Below are positions 37,320-49,182 of a stretch of DNA of 64,000 bases, piece after piece (the first letter of the stretch is position 1; the number at the start of each line of letters is the position of its first letter). Below the pieces are notes generated by a model. It was not told where the DNA came from. It ran no database searches and was given only the letters and a program-made list of their open reading frames with translations. The DNA lies in the NCBI GenBank assembly GCA_905250025.1, contig CAJNOJ010000401.1, positions 6,858 to 70,857 on the forward strand. The letters are read 5' to 3'. This DNA comes from Adineta ricciae (taxonomy: Eukaryota > Rotifera > Eurotatoria > Adinetida > Adinetidae). Position numbers and translations under genes: made by a program.

Positions 37320-38910
37320 CTGAAATAATAAAATTACTGTAGAGAAAAAATATTCTGAGAGTGACTGCGTCGACTAAGATCTTCTAACAACTGTTTGTCG
37401 TATCTTCTGTATACAAATAACAATGTGTTTTTTCTCGTTCTTCATCATAGTATTTATTCTTCTATTACGCTTTATTTTATATCAAAATTGTTTTTAACTA
37501 ACGCTGTCGGTTTTATCTTTCGAGCCAATTCATCACTTGGGTGCTGACGACTCTAGAAGAATAGGTGTTACAAACGGAATGGAAATGATTAGTTGAACAT
37601 CGCTAGTCAAGACGTTACCTGTCTCTCGTCAATGCAGCGAGATCAAACATCAGTATTATTGCACGCTATGTGCTGAGTGTTCTCGAATCCTCTCTCATAG
37701 ATTAATCCATGCGAGTCCTTCACGTTACGAACAGTAGACAACGACAGAGATAAAGGAGCTGCTAAAGAGAACCGGCTAACACAAACTAAACCCTGGATTT
37801 TCTTCTATTTCACGTTTCGATTTCGTTTTCTTCGGTCGAAATTATCTCGACATCGATTTTTCGATATTTTTTCTTTCGGCCTTTTCATAGCCATTCGCCC
37901 AGTGTTGTGAATGATTTGACCGGTTTCATAGTTTCTCAATGTGATACACTTAATCTGTGGTTCCCAAAGCCATGAAGTTTCATCGTCGGATTTTATTGAT
38001 TATGGAAAGAAATCATTTGCAGATAGAAAACTGAATGTGTTAAAGATGTGTTTATTATCAGTCATTTCTTGAATCTGGTGTAGAAAATGAACTGTTTTGA
38101 CCCTCGCGTTGATGATGGAAATATCTTCTTCATATTCACATCTTCATCATACGTGAACATGTAAAACCAATGAAAAATTGAATGTAGTGAAAGTCGAAAC
38201 TTGCTCGTTTATATCATTGAATTCTATTTTCTCTAATTGTGTAATCTTTCTTGAGGCTCTAGATAAGATGAAGAAGGATAGCGACACTCACAGTGTAGCA
38301 AATCCAAATAATATTCACCTTCAACTTGAGTCAAAACTTCAAGAGTTTCCCTTCTCAGTGAAATGGCACATATTCAATAACCGACCCTCATTCTTTTTTG
38401 TTTCTTCTCTGCTTGGCAACTGATGGAATGTTATTTGATGGATATGACGTGGCGTCTGGGTATTTTTGTGGTAATAAAATAAATATTGTTTTTAAAAGAT
38501 TCATTCTTTCATGTGTTGACAATGTTAGAATAAGGTGAGTGTAGAATATTTTTCTTAAACGTATTCGTAAGGCCATCACGTAAAACAAATCTGTAGATCA
38601 TTCATGTAGGATATCTTGGACACGGATTCGCACATAAGCGTATTCCAACTCTGATCACATTTGTTCCAGGTGAGAATCGGTAGAGCTCGTTGAGTTGTAT
38701 CTGGAATAAGTGTTGAAATGGTAGCCAGAAGTGAAGAAACGAATCCGTGTTCAAGATATCCTACATGATCATTCGTTGCTCTTTTTCATAACGATTAACA
38801 AATGTTTAATAATCTCAGTTGAATATCTTCTCTCTTTAGTATTAATTTGTACTCTCGTATTGTGTGGAATCAGTGAATAAGAAACGTGTCATTTAGATTA
38901 TAATACATCA
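37320..38910. other. Divergent promoter region (copy 2)
   Basis: Counterpart of 32519-34171 with small indels, for example about 50 bases missing near 37600. It carries the same inverted-repeat element at about 38599-38774. Confidence 0.5.
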
Positions 38911-40605
38911 ATGGAATCAAACGGTACACATTCTCATAAACGAAAATTAGTCGCTGAAATCAGTTCATCTATCGATCAAGATCAAACTTTGAGATATCAA
39001 GAACTTGAAACGCATGTCAAAAATATTTTTGAAGAACTTCAAATAATCAAAAATGAAAATCGAACTCTGAAATCACAGATTGATAAACTTCAACAACGCT
39101 ATGATCAACTAGCATCACAAAATCAGAAAGAAAATTCCGAACGGAATCAATATTCTCACAAAATACATTCTGAGAATTCTGAATACGACACATTGGTCAA
39201 ACAATTTGAAGAACGTTGTGATTTAGTTGAATCAAGCAATCAAACTCTCACGGAAAGACTCGATAGTTGTCAGCAAACATTTGAAAATCAACTCACCAAT
39301 CTTCAACAACAATTGAATAACTTTGGAATTCAAGATACGAAGTCTATTCAACAACAATCTGTAGACAAGGAAATGTCTTCATTTGATGAAAACAATGATG
39401 GTAGTGCGATTATTGAAGAAGCTCTGTGCACACCTTGTGAATCACAAATTTTATTATCCACTGATGAAATTCAATATGGATTATTCGATATTTGTGAGAA
39501 GTATAAGGTTATTGTCTTGAAAGAGAAAGATAAATTAAAATTATTTGACTATTATGAACAAACAGATGAACGTTCATGGGGAGAAGTTGGAAATACAAAT
39601 TTTGCCACGTGCATTCATTGGTGTTCGTTTCTTGATAAATTCTTAATTCTATACAGATTTGGTTTATATAGCTNATTATCCACTGATGAAATTCAATATG
39701 GATTATTCGATATTTGTGAGAAGTATAAGGTTATTGTCTTGAAAGAGAAAGATAAATTAAAATTATTTGACTATTATGAACAAACAGATGAACGTTCATG
39801 GGGAGAAGTTGGAAATAAAAATTTTGCCACGTGCATTCATTGGTGTTCGTTTCTTGATAAATTCTTAATTCTATACAGATTTGGTTTATATAGCTTATCA
39901 TTAAAAGAGAATCGGAAAACTTCACAAATGAATTTTGATGAATTAAGTCATATAAAGTATATAAAAGTTCATCCTCTGAAAGGTGATACACCAATTAGAG
40001 GAAATAGTTTTGTTGAATTATTACGTTATATAACATCATCACCGAATTTACCTGATTATTTATATTTGAATCGTGGCTATCGTCGAATTGAATTAATTAA
40101 TACAAGTTCATGGAAAATCAAACGCGGTTGGTCAAAACAAGATTTGAATTATGATGATCAACATGAATTGAAATTAATAACACTTAGTTTCGATGGAAAT
40201 TGTTTAGTAATGAATGTGAAATGGAATGATTGTGAACGATTTATTGATTTAAGAAAACATGATGGGCAATTAATTTTAATCAAAAGAATTCGAATGGAAA
40301 ATGAATCATCAGCGTTACTTCATCGAATACAAATTCCATTTGAACAAGATTTTTGGTTAATTATTGATGATAATAGAAATCAACTTTATAAAGTATCCAT
40401 TGATCCAAATGATGAAAGAATTGTACCAATAAAAACAAATCAGATTAAAGCAATTCAAAATGTTCCTTCTCATTTTCGATTTATTCCTAATCAAAAATAT
40501 TTACTCGTTGGCGCTGTCATTGGGAATAGCACACAAAAACAAGGTGTATTCAAATTTTTTAGATTGCCTCATTCATCCTCAACACAGAATCAGAAATCGA
40601 ACTGA
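38911..40605 (+). CDS. Coiled-coil protein with beta-rich C-terminus, unknown function
   Basis: Reading continues across the N at 39674, but the 74 codons on both sides of it (LSTDEIQYG...RFGLYS) are the same stretch repeated by overlapping contigs, so the true protein is about 490 residues, not 564. Residues about 25-150 are a heptad-rich coiled coil (Gln/Glu/Asn-rich). An acidic linker follows, then from about residue 180 a beta-rich region with repeated hydrophobic strands (KYKVIVLKEKDKLKLFDYYE, FLILYRFGLYSL, LVMNVKW, FWLIIDDNRNQLYKV, YLLVGAVIG) that suggests WD40-like propeller blades. Single exon after the Met; TAA followed by an AATAAA at about 40662. No signal peptide or membrane segment. 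Family not recognised; a cytoplasmic adaptor is plausible but inferred. Confidence 0.65.
   Translation: MESNGTHSHKRKLVAEISSSIDQDQTLRYQELETHVKNIFEELQIIKNENRTLKSQIDKLQQRYDQLASQNQKENSERNQYSHKIHSENSEYDTLVKQFEERCDLVESSNQTLTERLDSCQQTFENQLTNLQQQLNNFGIQDTKSIQQQSVDKEMSSFDENNDGSAIIEEALCTPCESQILLSTDEIQYGLFDICEKYKVIVLKEKDKLKLFDYYEQTDERSWGEVGNTNFATCIHWCSFLDKFLILYRFGLYSXLSTDEIQYGLFDICEKYKVIVLKEKDKLKLFDYYEQTDERSWGEVGNKNFATCIHWCSFLDKFLILYRFGLYSLSLKENRKTSQMNFDELSHIKYIKVHPLKGDTPIRGNSFVELLRYITSSPNLPDYLYLNRGYRRIELINTSSWKIKRGWSKQDLNYDDQHELKLITLSFDGNCLVMNVKWNDCERFIDLRKHDGQLILIKRIRMENESSALLHRIQIPFEQDFWLIIDDNRNQLYKVSIDPNDERIVPIKTNQIKAIQNVPSHFRFIPNQKYLLVGAVIGNSTQKQGVFKFFRLPHSSSTQNQKSN
39674..39674. other. Single-N contig join
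   Basis: One N between two overlapping copies of about 210 bases (39466-39673 and 39675-39886). Confidence 0.9.
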
Positions 40606-40703
40606 TTTCACAATTTCCTCGAAAGACTTAAACTTTTAGTGTTGTTCTTGTTTATTTCGAAATAAAATTCAAAGGAAACTTAAAATACATGTTCAATCTT
40701 TTC

Positions 40704-40931
40704 TCATGGTGAATATCCATAATGAGTTCCGTCCTTCTTTATTTCTCCATTTGCATCAACAGGATGATAGTGTGGATATTGACCAGGGCCATGTGCACTA
40801 TGATGGATGGGCGATTGATGATGATTACTCGCTCTTCTAGCTTGTTCTTCAGCTTCTTTTCTACTAGGACACATTATGAAATGTAACATTGGTTCACCGC
40901 TTGGACCAGCTCTTCGATGAACATAACTCAT
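40704..40931 (-). CDS. Small His-rich protein, 75 aa, unknown function
   Basis: Single-exon frame of 75 codons from ATG (40929-40931) to the stop at 40704. Basic, amphipathic first half (SRKEAEEQARRAS) and a second half rich in His and Pro: HHQSPIHHSAHGPGQ, PHYHPVDANGE, GTHYGY. This HxHPxDxxGxxxxGxHY pattern resembles short proteins and toxin-tip domains seen in bacteria, so lateral origin is possible, but I cannot test it. It converges on the coiled-coil gene, ends 98 bases apart. A partial second copy is at 41000-41153, with only conservative differences in the shared part. Confidence 0.6.
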   Translation of the reverse strand: MSYVHRRAGPSGEPMLHFIMCPSRKEAEEQARRASNHHQSPIHHSAHGPGQYPHYHPVDANGEIKKDGTHYGYSP

Positions 40932-40998
40932 TTTTCAATCAAATCGACTTATTACTTATAAAAGAGAAACAATGTTTAGATGCCTTCGTCGAATCTAA

Positions 40999-40999
40999 N
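40999..40999. other. Single-N contig join
   Basis: One N. The sequence from 41000 repeats that from about 40779 with a few substitutions. Confidence 0.9.
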
Positions 41000-41153
41000 A
41001 TTGACCAGGGCCATGTGCACTATGATGGATGGGCGATTGATGATGATTACTCGCTCTTCTAGCTTGTTCTTCAGCTTCTTTTCTACTAGGACACATTATG
41101 AAATGTAACATTGGTTCACCACTTGGACCAGCTCTTCGATGAACATAACTCAT
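41000..41153 (-). CDS. Small His-rich protein, partial second copy
   Basis: Starts at an ATG (41151-41153) and is cut at the N, giving about 51 of 75 residues. It differs from the complete copy by a few silent changes only in the part I compared. Likely the other allele. Confidence 0.6.
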
Positions 41154-42085
41154 TTTTCAAACAAATCGACTTATTACTTATAAAAGAGAAATAATGTTTA
41201 GATGCCTTCGTCGAATCTAAACAAGAAAGTAACATTACTATTGAGAGTGAGGATGCATACTTTGAAAACAGTATTTTTAATAGAAATGTCTGACTAGCAG
41301 ACGAGTGCTCTGAGTAGAATACACTCAGATCCTCATGGTGCTGGGATGGCGTTATCTATCGTCAAAGTCACTTGGGAATAGTTTCATGCAGGTTACCAAT
41401 ACACTTTCGACATTTTCATAGACATATGAAAGCTTCATTAAAAACTTAGTCTGCTTTTCACTGGGGAAAACCTCATCCCCATCCACAACCTCAAGATGAT
41501 CAATCTGATTCTCCTATCGAAAATTTTCCTGTAAACGGACGGACAGACACATTAGCAAATTCTAATAATCTACTCACGTTTAGTTCGCAAGCTGCTAATG
41601 TAACTTGATGACTATGAAAATATTTAAACTTAATGGTAAAGCTGGTATTTTTCCTTTAATACAGGGAGGCATAACTCTCTCGCTCTTTCTTCCTTAAAGC
41701 AGGAAAAAACAACGCAGTTGTGCAATTGACAGGGTAAATACCCAATTACGATAAGAATGAAAAGAGAAAAATATTTGTCAGCCTATCATATAAGCAGAAA
41801 GTGAAAAAACCTTTAGTAACAAAAGTACATGTCGAAGGAAGGACAAAAGTCGAGAATCCCGAAGGCAATTTTGTCTATATCGAATTTTCAAAAGTTTCTC
41901 ATTATCCATCATCATGGAGTAGCTGCCTAATTCGACTTATAATATAAGTGACCAATTCCTAGCACCCTTAGGAATAGAAATAGATTTACTTTTACTTATA
42001 CATATATACACCCTCACACACACCCTCAAGATGGATAAAACTATATTTCATAATATACAGGTAAAATCATTCTGTTTTATTGATC
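41154..42085. other. Intergenic stretch
   Basis: No gene recognised. A C-rich telomere-like block is at 42008-42029, immediately before the FEM1 homologue. Confidence 0.5.
42008..42029 (-). repeat. Telomere-like block, C-rich on plus strand
   Basis: ACACCCTCACACACACCCTC: the reverse complement is GAGGGTGTGTGTGAGGGTGT, matching the other islands in the opposite orientation. Confidence 0.6.
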
Positions 42086-43947
42086 ATGACTAGAAGAATG
42101 ACAAGATCTTATGATATAATTCTATCATTAATTGATGAAACAGACGATGATCTTCTAACATTAGAAATTCTTCTTTTAAAATTCTGTTCAAATGAAGAAG
42201 AATCAAATTTATGTTTTAATCATTTATATAAATATAAAAATCATCAACAATGTACAATTTTAATGATAGCTATATTGCAAAATCGACTCAATTTAATTCA
42301 AATGCTATTAACAAAATTTCGAAAATCAATTGATTTAGAATTTCGAGGTTCAATCAAATATAAAACTCATTATCGATGTGGTGTAACTGCATTATCAGCA
42401 GCAGTTTGTGTTGGAAATTTGCAAATAATCAAATTATTAATTGAAAATGGAGCTGATATTCAAACAAGAAATAATTATAATGAAACACCAGTATATTTAG
42501 CAACTGATCTTTGTAAATTTGATATTGTTAAATATTTAATTGAAGAAATACATGTTGATATTCATAGAATTACAAATGAAAATAATACATGTTTAAATAT
42601 TGCAGGAATTCATGGTCATTTAAAATTAATTAAATATTTATTAGAAACAACTGATATAAATATTAATCATCAAAATAGGAATGGAGATACATCATTACAT
42701 CTTGCAATTGAGAAAAATCATATAAATGCTGTTAAACTTCTTTTATCATATCAGAAAATTCGAATTGATATTGAAAATAATCAAAAAATGACTCCATTAG
42801 AAAGTGCTGCTGTTTGTTTACAGGAAGTAATTGTTAATTATATATTAAATTTAGAAAATTTAATTCAAATTCAAGATAAAATTTCAATATTAGAATTGTT
42901 AGGTGCATCATTTCTATGTAGATACACAAATATATCTGATTATAATAAAACTTATGAATATTTAAATCAAGCAATGAGATTAAGAATATCAAATGGAATT
43001 ATTAAAATATCAAATCAACCAATTTCGGCTTATAAAAACCATATGGAATGTTTAACAATTGATGAACTTGAATCTATTCGTTATCAAGATGAAGTTCTAC
43101 ATCTTGAAGCATTAGTTATTTATGATCGTCTTTTATTATTAAAAAATGGTCTAGAATTACTTTATTGTATTGAAAATCAAGCTTTAATATGTATGGAAAA
43201 TTCAGAATTTGATCGTTCGATTGATTTATGCATTCATGGATTGGAATTATCAATAATTAATGATGATATAAATAGAAACATTCAAAATATTGGTGAAAGA
43301 ATGTTTCATATTTGTTTATTAATGAAAAGAATTAGTGAAATTTATTTGATAATATTTTCATTTAAATGTTTCGAGAATTTAATGACAAGATTCTTCGAAA
43401 TTTTTTATTTAACAATTCATCAATTTCAACAACTTTATCAAAAAGTAATAGAAGCACAATACTCAACTGGAGCATTTTCTTCTACAGAATATTCTTTTGT
43501 AAAAAATGTTTTACCTTTAATTTATATTATTACAAAAGTAAAATTAAAACAAAATGAACAAATACAATTCTATGAATTAATTCAATGGATAAATCAGTTC
43601 TGTAAACATACATCTTCTTTTTCTGAAACACTTATACATTTCTGTTGTAGTGAAGCTTCGTATGTATAACGAAATTTACTAAATGAATTTCGAATTTTTT
43701 TCTTTATAGTTCATTTTGTCCGGACATTATTCAATTATTACTTCATTATGATTTTCATATAAATATATTTGATTGCAGAGGAAATACACCTTTACATTAT
43801 CTTTTTCAAGTAACTTCTGATGGAAAATTGACAGTCGTAGAAAATATATTTAATTTATTTTTGAATACAAATCGATTGCATCCAGATTATATTGATAGAA
43901 ATGGAAAAACTCCATTAGATCAAGCAAAATATTCTCAATTAGTATAA
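42086..43947 (+). CDS. FEM1 homologue (CUL2 E3 ligase substrate receptor), C-terminus behind a stop
   Basis: Exons 42086-43659 and 43710-43947 (GTATGT donor, TTATAG acceptor), 603 residues. I start at the ATG 42086; another in-frame Met lies four codons on. Ankyrin repeats occupy about residues 40-255 (GVTALSAAVCVGNLQIIKLL, ETPVYLATDLCKFDIVKYLI, NGDTSLHLAIEKNHINAVKLL). The FEM1-specific middle follows (ILELLGASFLCRY, the VHL-box/TPR region, LHLEALVIYDRLL). The terminal ankyrin pair is in exon 2 (GNTPLHYLFQ, NGKTPLDQAKYSQLV). FEM1 proteins bind C-terminal degrons and bring them to CUL2 ligase. An in-frame TAA at 43945-43947 precedes 52 further codons in the same frame that match the conserved FEM1 end (LNLKCQCATYINQ ... 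LIDFIQKH). So the gene is either truncated, read through, or misread at one base. Confidence 0.85.
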
Positions 43948-44106
43948 TTATACAAACGAAAAGTTCTTTTAAATTTAAAATGTCAATGTGCAACATATAT
44001 TAATCAAATGAACATCAATTATGAAAATTATTTATCGAAAAATTTAATTGATTTCATCCAAAAACATAAATACTCAAGATTTTCTATTCAAGAACATGAT
44101 TTTTAA
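43948..44106 (+). pseudogene. FEM1 C-terminal segment downstream of the in-frame stop
   Basis: Same frame as the FEM1 exon, 52 codons then TAA. Aligns by eye with the family's last 40 residues (pattern LKCxxAxx...Y....xxLxxFIxxH). No acceptor or Met supports a separate gene. Confidence 0.65.
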
Positions 44107-46100
44107 AAATATTTATCAAAATAAAAATATAAATAATCATGAAATTCAATTTCATATAATTATCATCATAAAATAATTTATTCTATCAGGATTATTGGAT
44201 TTTATAGTTTATATGTCATATATGAACTATTTCTTTTTTAACATGCGATCATTAGAAATCTGAATATTCTACTTATTTTTGTATTCATTTTTTGTGAAAC
44301 ACGATCTGAAAGAGAGTGTTGAAGTGTGTAGGGGTAGAAATGTGGACCCCCCTCCCCCCATAGACGCTGCAGACAGGCCAAAAAACCGGTCAAATACCCT
44401 TATAAACAAGCCCAAAGCTCCTGTCACAGACTGTTACAAACAGGTTCGTTCTCATCTTCGTTACATCGGCATGTGTAGTTCCCGTCACAGATCGAGATCG
44501 GTTAATGGAAGCACAATAAGAAGCATCACATATTGTGACCTATGAAGCAGAAATTTCGTAAAAAGCAGCAGACATCGCTATTGATAATGATATGTTGCTT
44601 TCAACAGCTTAAGTTTAGATGAATGGGAATGCAGACTGGGAAATAAATTGAGTATCATATGTGTTCAAAGTTTGCCTGGCTGGATCGTGTTTCACATTTT
44701 TGATCCCGTTAGGGATTGCGCTGAAAGCTTTTACTATCTGACTGTATGCCACGTGGAGACGTAGTTAATGGTCCCCGTTAAAGAAAATTATTTGAATCAG
44801 CCAACATAAATGTATCAGCTATGAAATAACAACGTCATATGAAAAGTTTTCATTTTTAAACTGCCATTTCAGAAGTGCTTATAAACCTATGTATATCACA
44901 TGATTTAAAAGAAATCAATAATGCGTGTCAAAGTTCATTCGTTTGACTTTTGACTTAACTATCCATTTCTAATAATATACAATGACCATCATTTAAACGC
45001 TAAATTGAATTAAAAATATCAAATGATATGCAACATATAAAGACATTTCGTGTCCGACAGGATGACCTACTTAAACATGTACATTGACATTGTCAAATGA
45101 AAAACGTAAGCATCCAAAAAACGAGGACTCATGGTGACACATATTGAGCCTCCCCAGATTAAAGGATCCGGCGGGATTTTCTAAAAAGCCTTCGCACATT
45201 ATATAGTCACAAAGGTCTTCTAATTATGGGAGTTTTATACAGCGTCATTTGCTAAAATACTAAACATTAAATAATTCAAGATTTCATTAATTTATTAAAT
45301 TCCATAAAAAAATCACACAGTTGTAAAAATATATAAACATAAGAAAAACCACTTTTTCTTCCACATACTCACTAGCTGTCTAATTCGAATTCGAACATAC
45401 ATGGAAATTTCAAAAATGCATTTTAGTAATTATATTTAATAAAGTTTTTGTTTTGATCTTGATTATTTAATTTCAAAGCTACAGCAAGCAACTGAATCTT
45501 CATGTATAATCGAACTCGAATTATAGACAGATCGAATAGAAATGTGTTTAAGAAGGGTAAGAAGCATGTCTCAATGATTTTTCCGTAGCTTCTATGAAAA
45601 TTCCCTTATAAAGGCGTCTTGTAATATGTGGAGAGGTTTCCTTGTGACGAGTTCTCATAGAAGAGATGTGTGTGCGGATAAAACTACGTCTTTATTTATT
45701 TCTTCCTCTTAAATTGTATCGTTCTGATATAAGACCTGCGTCTATATACTCGTCCATAGAAGAAACTGCAAGAAAATATCATATCAAATGACACCATGAG
45801 CATAATTCATTAGATTATAAGAATTGAAAGAACTAATAACATGCATACAATGCATGGAGCGACAGTGCTGTATTCACGAGTATTTTTTTAATATGAGGCG
45901 TGACTCTATTGTTAATAATGAGTTAGATCCATAATAAATCGTTTGTGCAACACTGGAATCTTGATAGTTATTTTTAGTTGATGATCATTCCATTGAAAAG
46001 CTAGTTTCGAGTACTTCTTACTCGAATACTAATTACCACAGTTCGTTCCATGCGACTATTCTGTCTTGAGAACGAAGAATATGTGAGTTAAAATCTGTTC
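44107..46100. other. Intergenic stretch
   Basis: Nothing recognised in 2 kb. A 88-codon frame at 44279-44545 contains a C-rich run and a Pro tract but no family features or splice sites. Confidence 0.5.
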
Positions 46101-46940
46101 CTACACTTTTACCTGATCATGAGAAATGTATATTTGTTTTTGAAAAAACGCAAAAATGGTCGTAGTTATCATAAGAAAAATGGGGATTTGAAATCTTAAA
46201 CCAGTTGATCGTTCATTTGATGTTGTTAGCGTAATATTATAGCTGTGTAAAATACTTCTAACTGCATTTAATGTTGATTTTGTATTACATAAACTTCTAG
46301 TACACAGAATATCAAAATTTTCGATGTCGGGATCTTTGTACATAGTAACAGATACTTGATTTTCATATGAAGTAATTTGACATGATTGTGTTATTTTATT
46401 AGTTTTTATTCGATATTCCAAAGAACATGAACCATTTTCCGGATATTTTATGCATGATTCTTCCTTTTCCATTGAATTATAACAATTTAATTGAGGAGTC
46501 TGTGGCGATAATGATGGAGCAAATAGATATGGAGATAATTCCCTAAGAATATTAGAAAAATTAAATTGTCGTTGTGATAATTCTGTCGAAATTTTAATTG
46601 CTAAATCTTTAGCACAATCATTTTTATCCTTACAAACAATATTAACATAATATGATAAATAAATTGTATTCGATCCAGTAATTCGTAAAGTACTATGACG
46701 ATGATTATGTGAATCATAAAAGACATTTGACGAATCACTTGTTAATTTAAATAAATAAAGTCCTGAATGATACATAAATATAAGCATAGCTTCACATTTT
46801 CCAGCTAAAACAATTTGATTACATTTCTCAGGATAAAGAAATGGTGTAGAACTGTTGTAGGAATATGAACAATTTGTTGTACAACGTAATGCTTGACAAG
46901 AGAAAAATGAAAGAAAAAAAACAATCAAATAAAGTAACAT
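46101..46940 (-). CDS. Secreted, membrane-anchored Cys-rich glycoprotein, unknown family
   Basis: 279 codons without introns. Residues 1-17 are a signal peptide (LLYLIVFFLSFFSCQA). The ectodomain has about 14 Cys including CTTNCSYSY near the start and CTRSLCN near residue 215, plus many N-glycosylation sequons (NCS, NSS, NGS, NFS, NIT). A hydrophobic segment near residues 250-267 (FQIPIFLMITTTIFAFF) followed by a short polar tail suggests a transmembrane anchor. A possible GTAAAAG donor overlaps the stop, so a further exon cannot be excluded. The CTRSLCN end recalls three-finger (Ly6-like) proteins, but the body is too long for one. Function unknown. Confidence 0.65.
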   Translation of the reverse strand: MLLYLIVFFLSFFSCQALRCTTNCSYSYNSSTPFLYPEKCNQIVLAGKCEAMLIFMYHSGLYLFKLTSDSSNVFYDSHNHRHSTLRITGSNTIYLSYYVNIVCKDKNDCAKDLAIKISTELSQRQFNFSNILRELSPYLFAPSLSPQTPQLNCYNSMEKEESCIKYPENGSCSLEYRIKTNKITQSCQITSYENQVSVTMYKDPDIENFDILCTRSLCNTKSTLNAVRSILHSYNITLTTSNERSTGLRFQIPIFLMITTTIFAFFQKQIYISHDQVKV

Positions 46941-48768
46941 AGCGATGAGAGAAAAATCAAAAAATGGAATCGTGTTTTTTTGTTATTTGAGATATACTTT
47001 TTTTCTCTTCCATAGAAATGTCAATATTTTTCCCCGTTGTCGTTATCACATGCCGATAAATAAAAAGAATATTCTCTTGTACGATAATAAGCAGTCATCA
47101 GTGCTTCACATTTTTTTCAGCATAAAGAAATAATATAGAACTCGAAGCTCAAAAACTCGTCAGGTTCTCAGTTCTTTTTTCTATTAAGTTTATTAGCTCT
47201 TTCTTCTCTAACAATATTATTTTCATTTTAGCGTATGAAATCGATAGGTAATCCATGTTTATTTCATTTTTTTCATCTTTATTTATTCTGCCAATATTTA
47301 TCTTACTATTAGAAAAAAGTAAATAAGAATCTTTTGGAAAAAAATCATATTCTTCTCACTGGAAATTCTGAACTTTCAGGATGTAGGTGTATTAACGATT
47401 CTCATCCATCTTCAAAAACAAAATATTTAAAAATATGTACAGGGTGTCCAAAAAGTCTTGATCACTTAAGAAATTTCTATTTCTATTCTATTTATCGAAC
47501 TCATGGGCTAATCCATGGAATCTCAACCCCTTTATACACTACTTTCTCCGAATCGTGTGAAACTTTCAGTGTTTGTAGACCATGCTGATACATTAAAATA
47601 TCCATAAGCGGGTTCCACGCAGCGATGACTGCTTTTAACCGTTTTTTTAGCTAATTAAGCAAAAATCTGTTTTCCAGAATAATAATACTGTTAGAAATTC
47701 TTTTCAACTACATACACAAAGTACCAACCATCCTTCATATTCTGAAAGCTTGCAGCTTAAGCTACATTGTGATTATAAAATGTTGGGGTTCTGTTGAAAT
47801 TTTCATTATCTTTTGTCTTGATATATGGCGATGATTCGCAATATTTTAGTATATACTTTTGTCACGAAAAAGATTGTATAGGACATTTTATTTCACGCGA
47901 TATCCGTATAGAAGGTTTTGTAGAGAATTGAATGCTCTACACAAAACACTACAAGAGAGCTCTCGCTTTTTAGACTTCGCAAAGAACTTAAACAAACAAT
48001 GATCTTTTTGACGTTTCTAGTATGAGACACCATCCATTAGGGCTATCTTTTTCATCCAAAATTATTTCATCACTGGCATAGATATAGTACAGTTTGTAGA
48101 GTTCTTAATTCTGTATATTTTTACATCAAAATATTGCCAGTTACACATTGTCTTCGCACAGATATGTTTAAAATACTTTTTGTAGGAGAAAAACACAACT
48201 TTTTCTTTGTGATTTTTTCAGAAAATCCGTTGAAAAATAGTATTTCACTGTTTTTTCTATTGTAACACCAAAATTTAAAGTAAAATAGCCATTTAACCAA
48301 ACAAGTGGAACAAAAACACTCGCAAAAAATATACTGAACACCCTTCGCATGATCATATTACGATCTTCAAACTGACCTAATAATATAGTGAAAATATATA
48401 TTTAGCTATTTCTTTTATTCTCAAAATAAGTACAATAATTTGTTACACATGAATCATAATAACCAAATAATTTTGGTTTGCTTTTATTTAAAGGTTTTGG
48501 CCATACAGACGATAGAAGTTTTGAAATCCATTGAGTCATATTACTGAGATATTCAGCGTCATAAAAACATTTGAGTATGCTCGCAATCAAAGCGTCATAT
48601 TACACATTTTTAATAGTCGCTTCTATTCTTAGGAATATATTGGCGACTGATGTTTATATTAATTTATTTTCGAATAGTTTATTTAAATGAATTTTAATCA
48701 AAAACTTATAAATTTTAGTAGAAGAAAAATCGTTCATATTTCGTGTATATAGAATAGAAAAATTTATG
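46941..48768. other. Intergenic stretch with transposon-derived repeats
   Basis: No gene. A CAGGGTGTCCAAAAAGTCT terminus at 47440 and a segment at about 47740-47880 that resembles 59455-59590 (shared TGTTGAAATTT, CTATAAAAT, GACTTAA-like blocks) point to dispersed repeats. Confidence 0.45.
47440..47466 (+). mobile_element. Terminus of a CAGGGTGTCC-type DNA element
   Basis: CAGGGTGTCCAAAAAGTCTTG is the same terminus, with small changes, as both ends of the element at 51884-52053. The opposite end could not be found nearby. Confidence 0.4.
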
Positions 48769-49101
48769 TCAGGGAAGTTTATAACGCTGTACTCTATTAT
48801 TATCATTATCGCTTACGTAGAGAAAGCTTTCGTTAGCACTCAACAAAACATCTGAAGGACCATATAATAGTGTTGCATTAGTGCCAGTAATACCTGTCAT
48901 GCCTATAATTGTTATTCCCGTTGTTGCTTCAACTTTCCAAAGTTGAATACGACGATTTGATTTATTAGCAATATAGATATCGCCTGCTTTAGAAACACAA
49001 ACATCATAAGAAGTATACAGTTGAGTACTGTTCAATCCTATTCCATAACCACCAGCAACAGTTGTCATAAGATGGGGAATATGAATTTGCAGCAAATTCA
49101 T
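48769..49101 (-). pseudogene. NHL-repeat beta-propeller fragment
   Basis: 110 codons with NHL-type repeats: SYDVCVSKAGDIYIANKSNRRIQLW, a second repeat with GPSDVLLSANESFLYVSDNDNNRVQRY, and a TTVAGG loop before the first. NHL propellers are binding platforms, often in extracellular or RING-finger proteins. Only about two of the usual six blades remain and the frame ends at TGA. An acceptor (CAACTAG) just upstream suggests this was an internal or 3' exon; no upstream exon is present because an LRR fragment on the other strand begins within about 80 bases. Likely a gene remnant. Confidence 0.65.
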
Positions 49102-49182
49102 ATCTAGTTGATGCTCTTAAGATCAATAAAGTAAACAGAAATTCTTTATTTGTTCTATTTTTAGTATCGATATTCTTTGTAG

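Noticed and set aside
38911..40605. A tandem internal repeat of 74 residues in the coiled-coil protein
   Set aside because: The repeat unit abuts an N, and 211 bases are identical to the end of the other contig, so it is an assembly overlap rather than a protein repeat.
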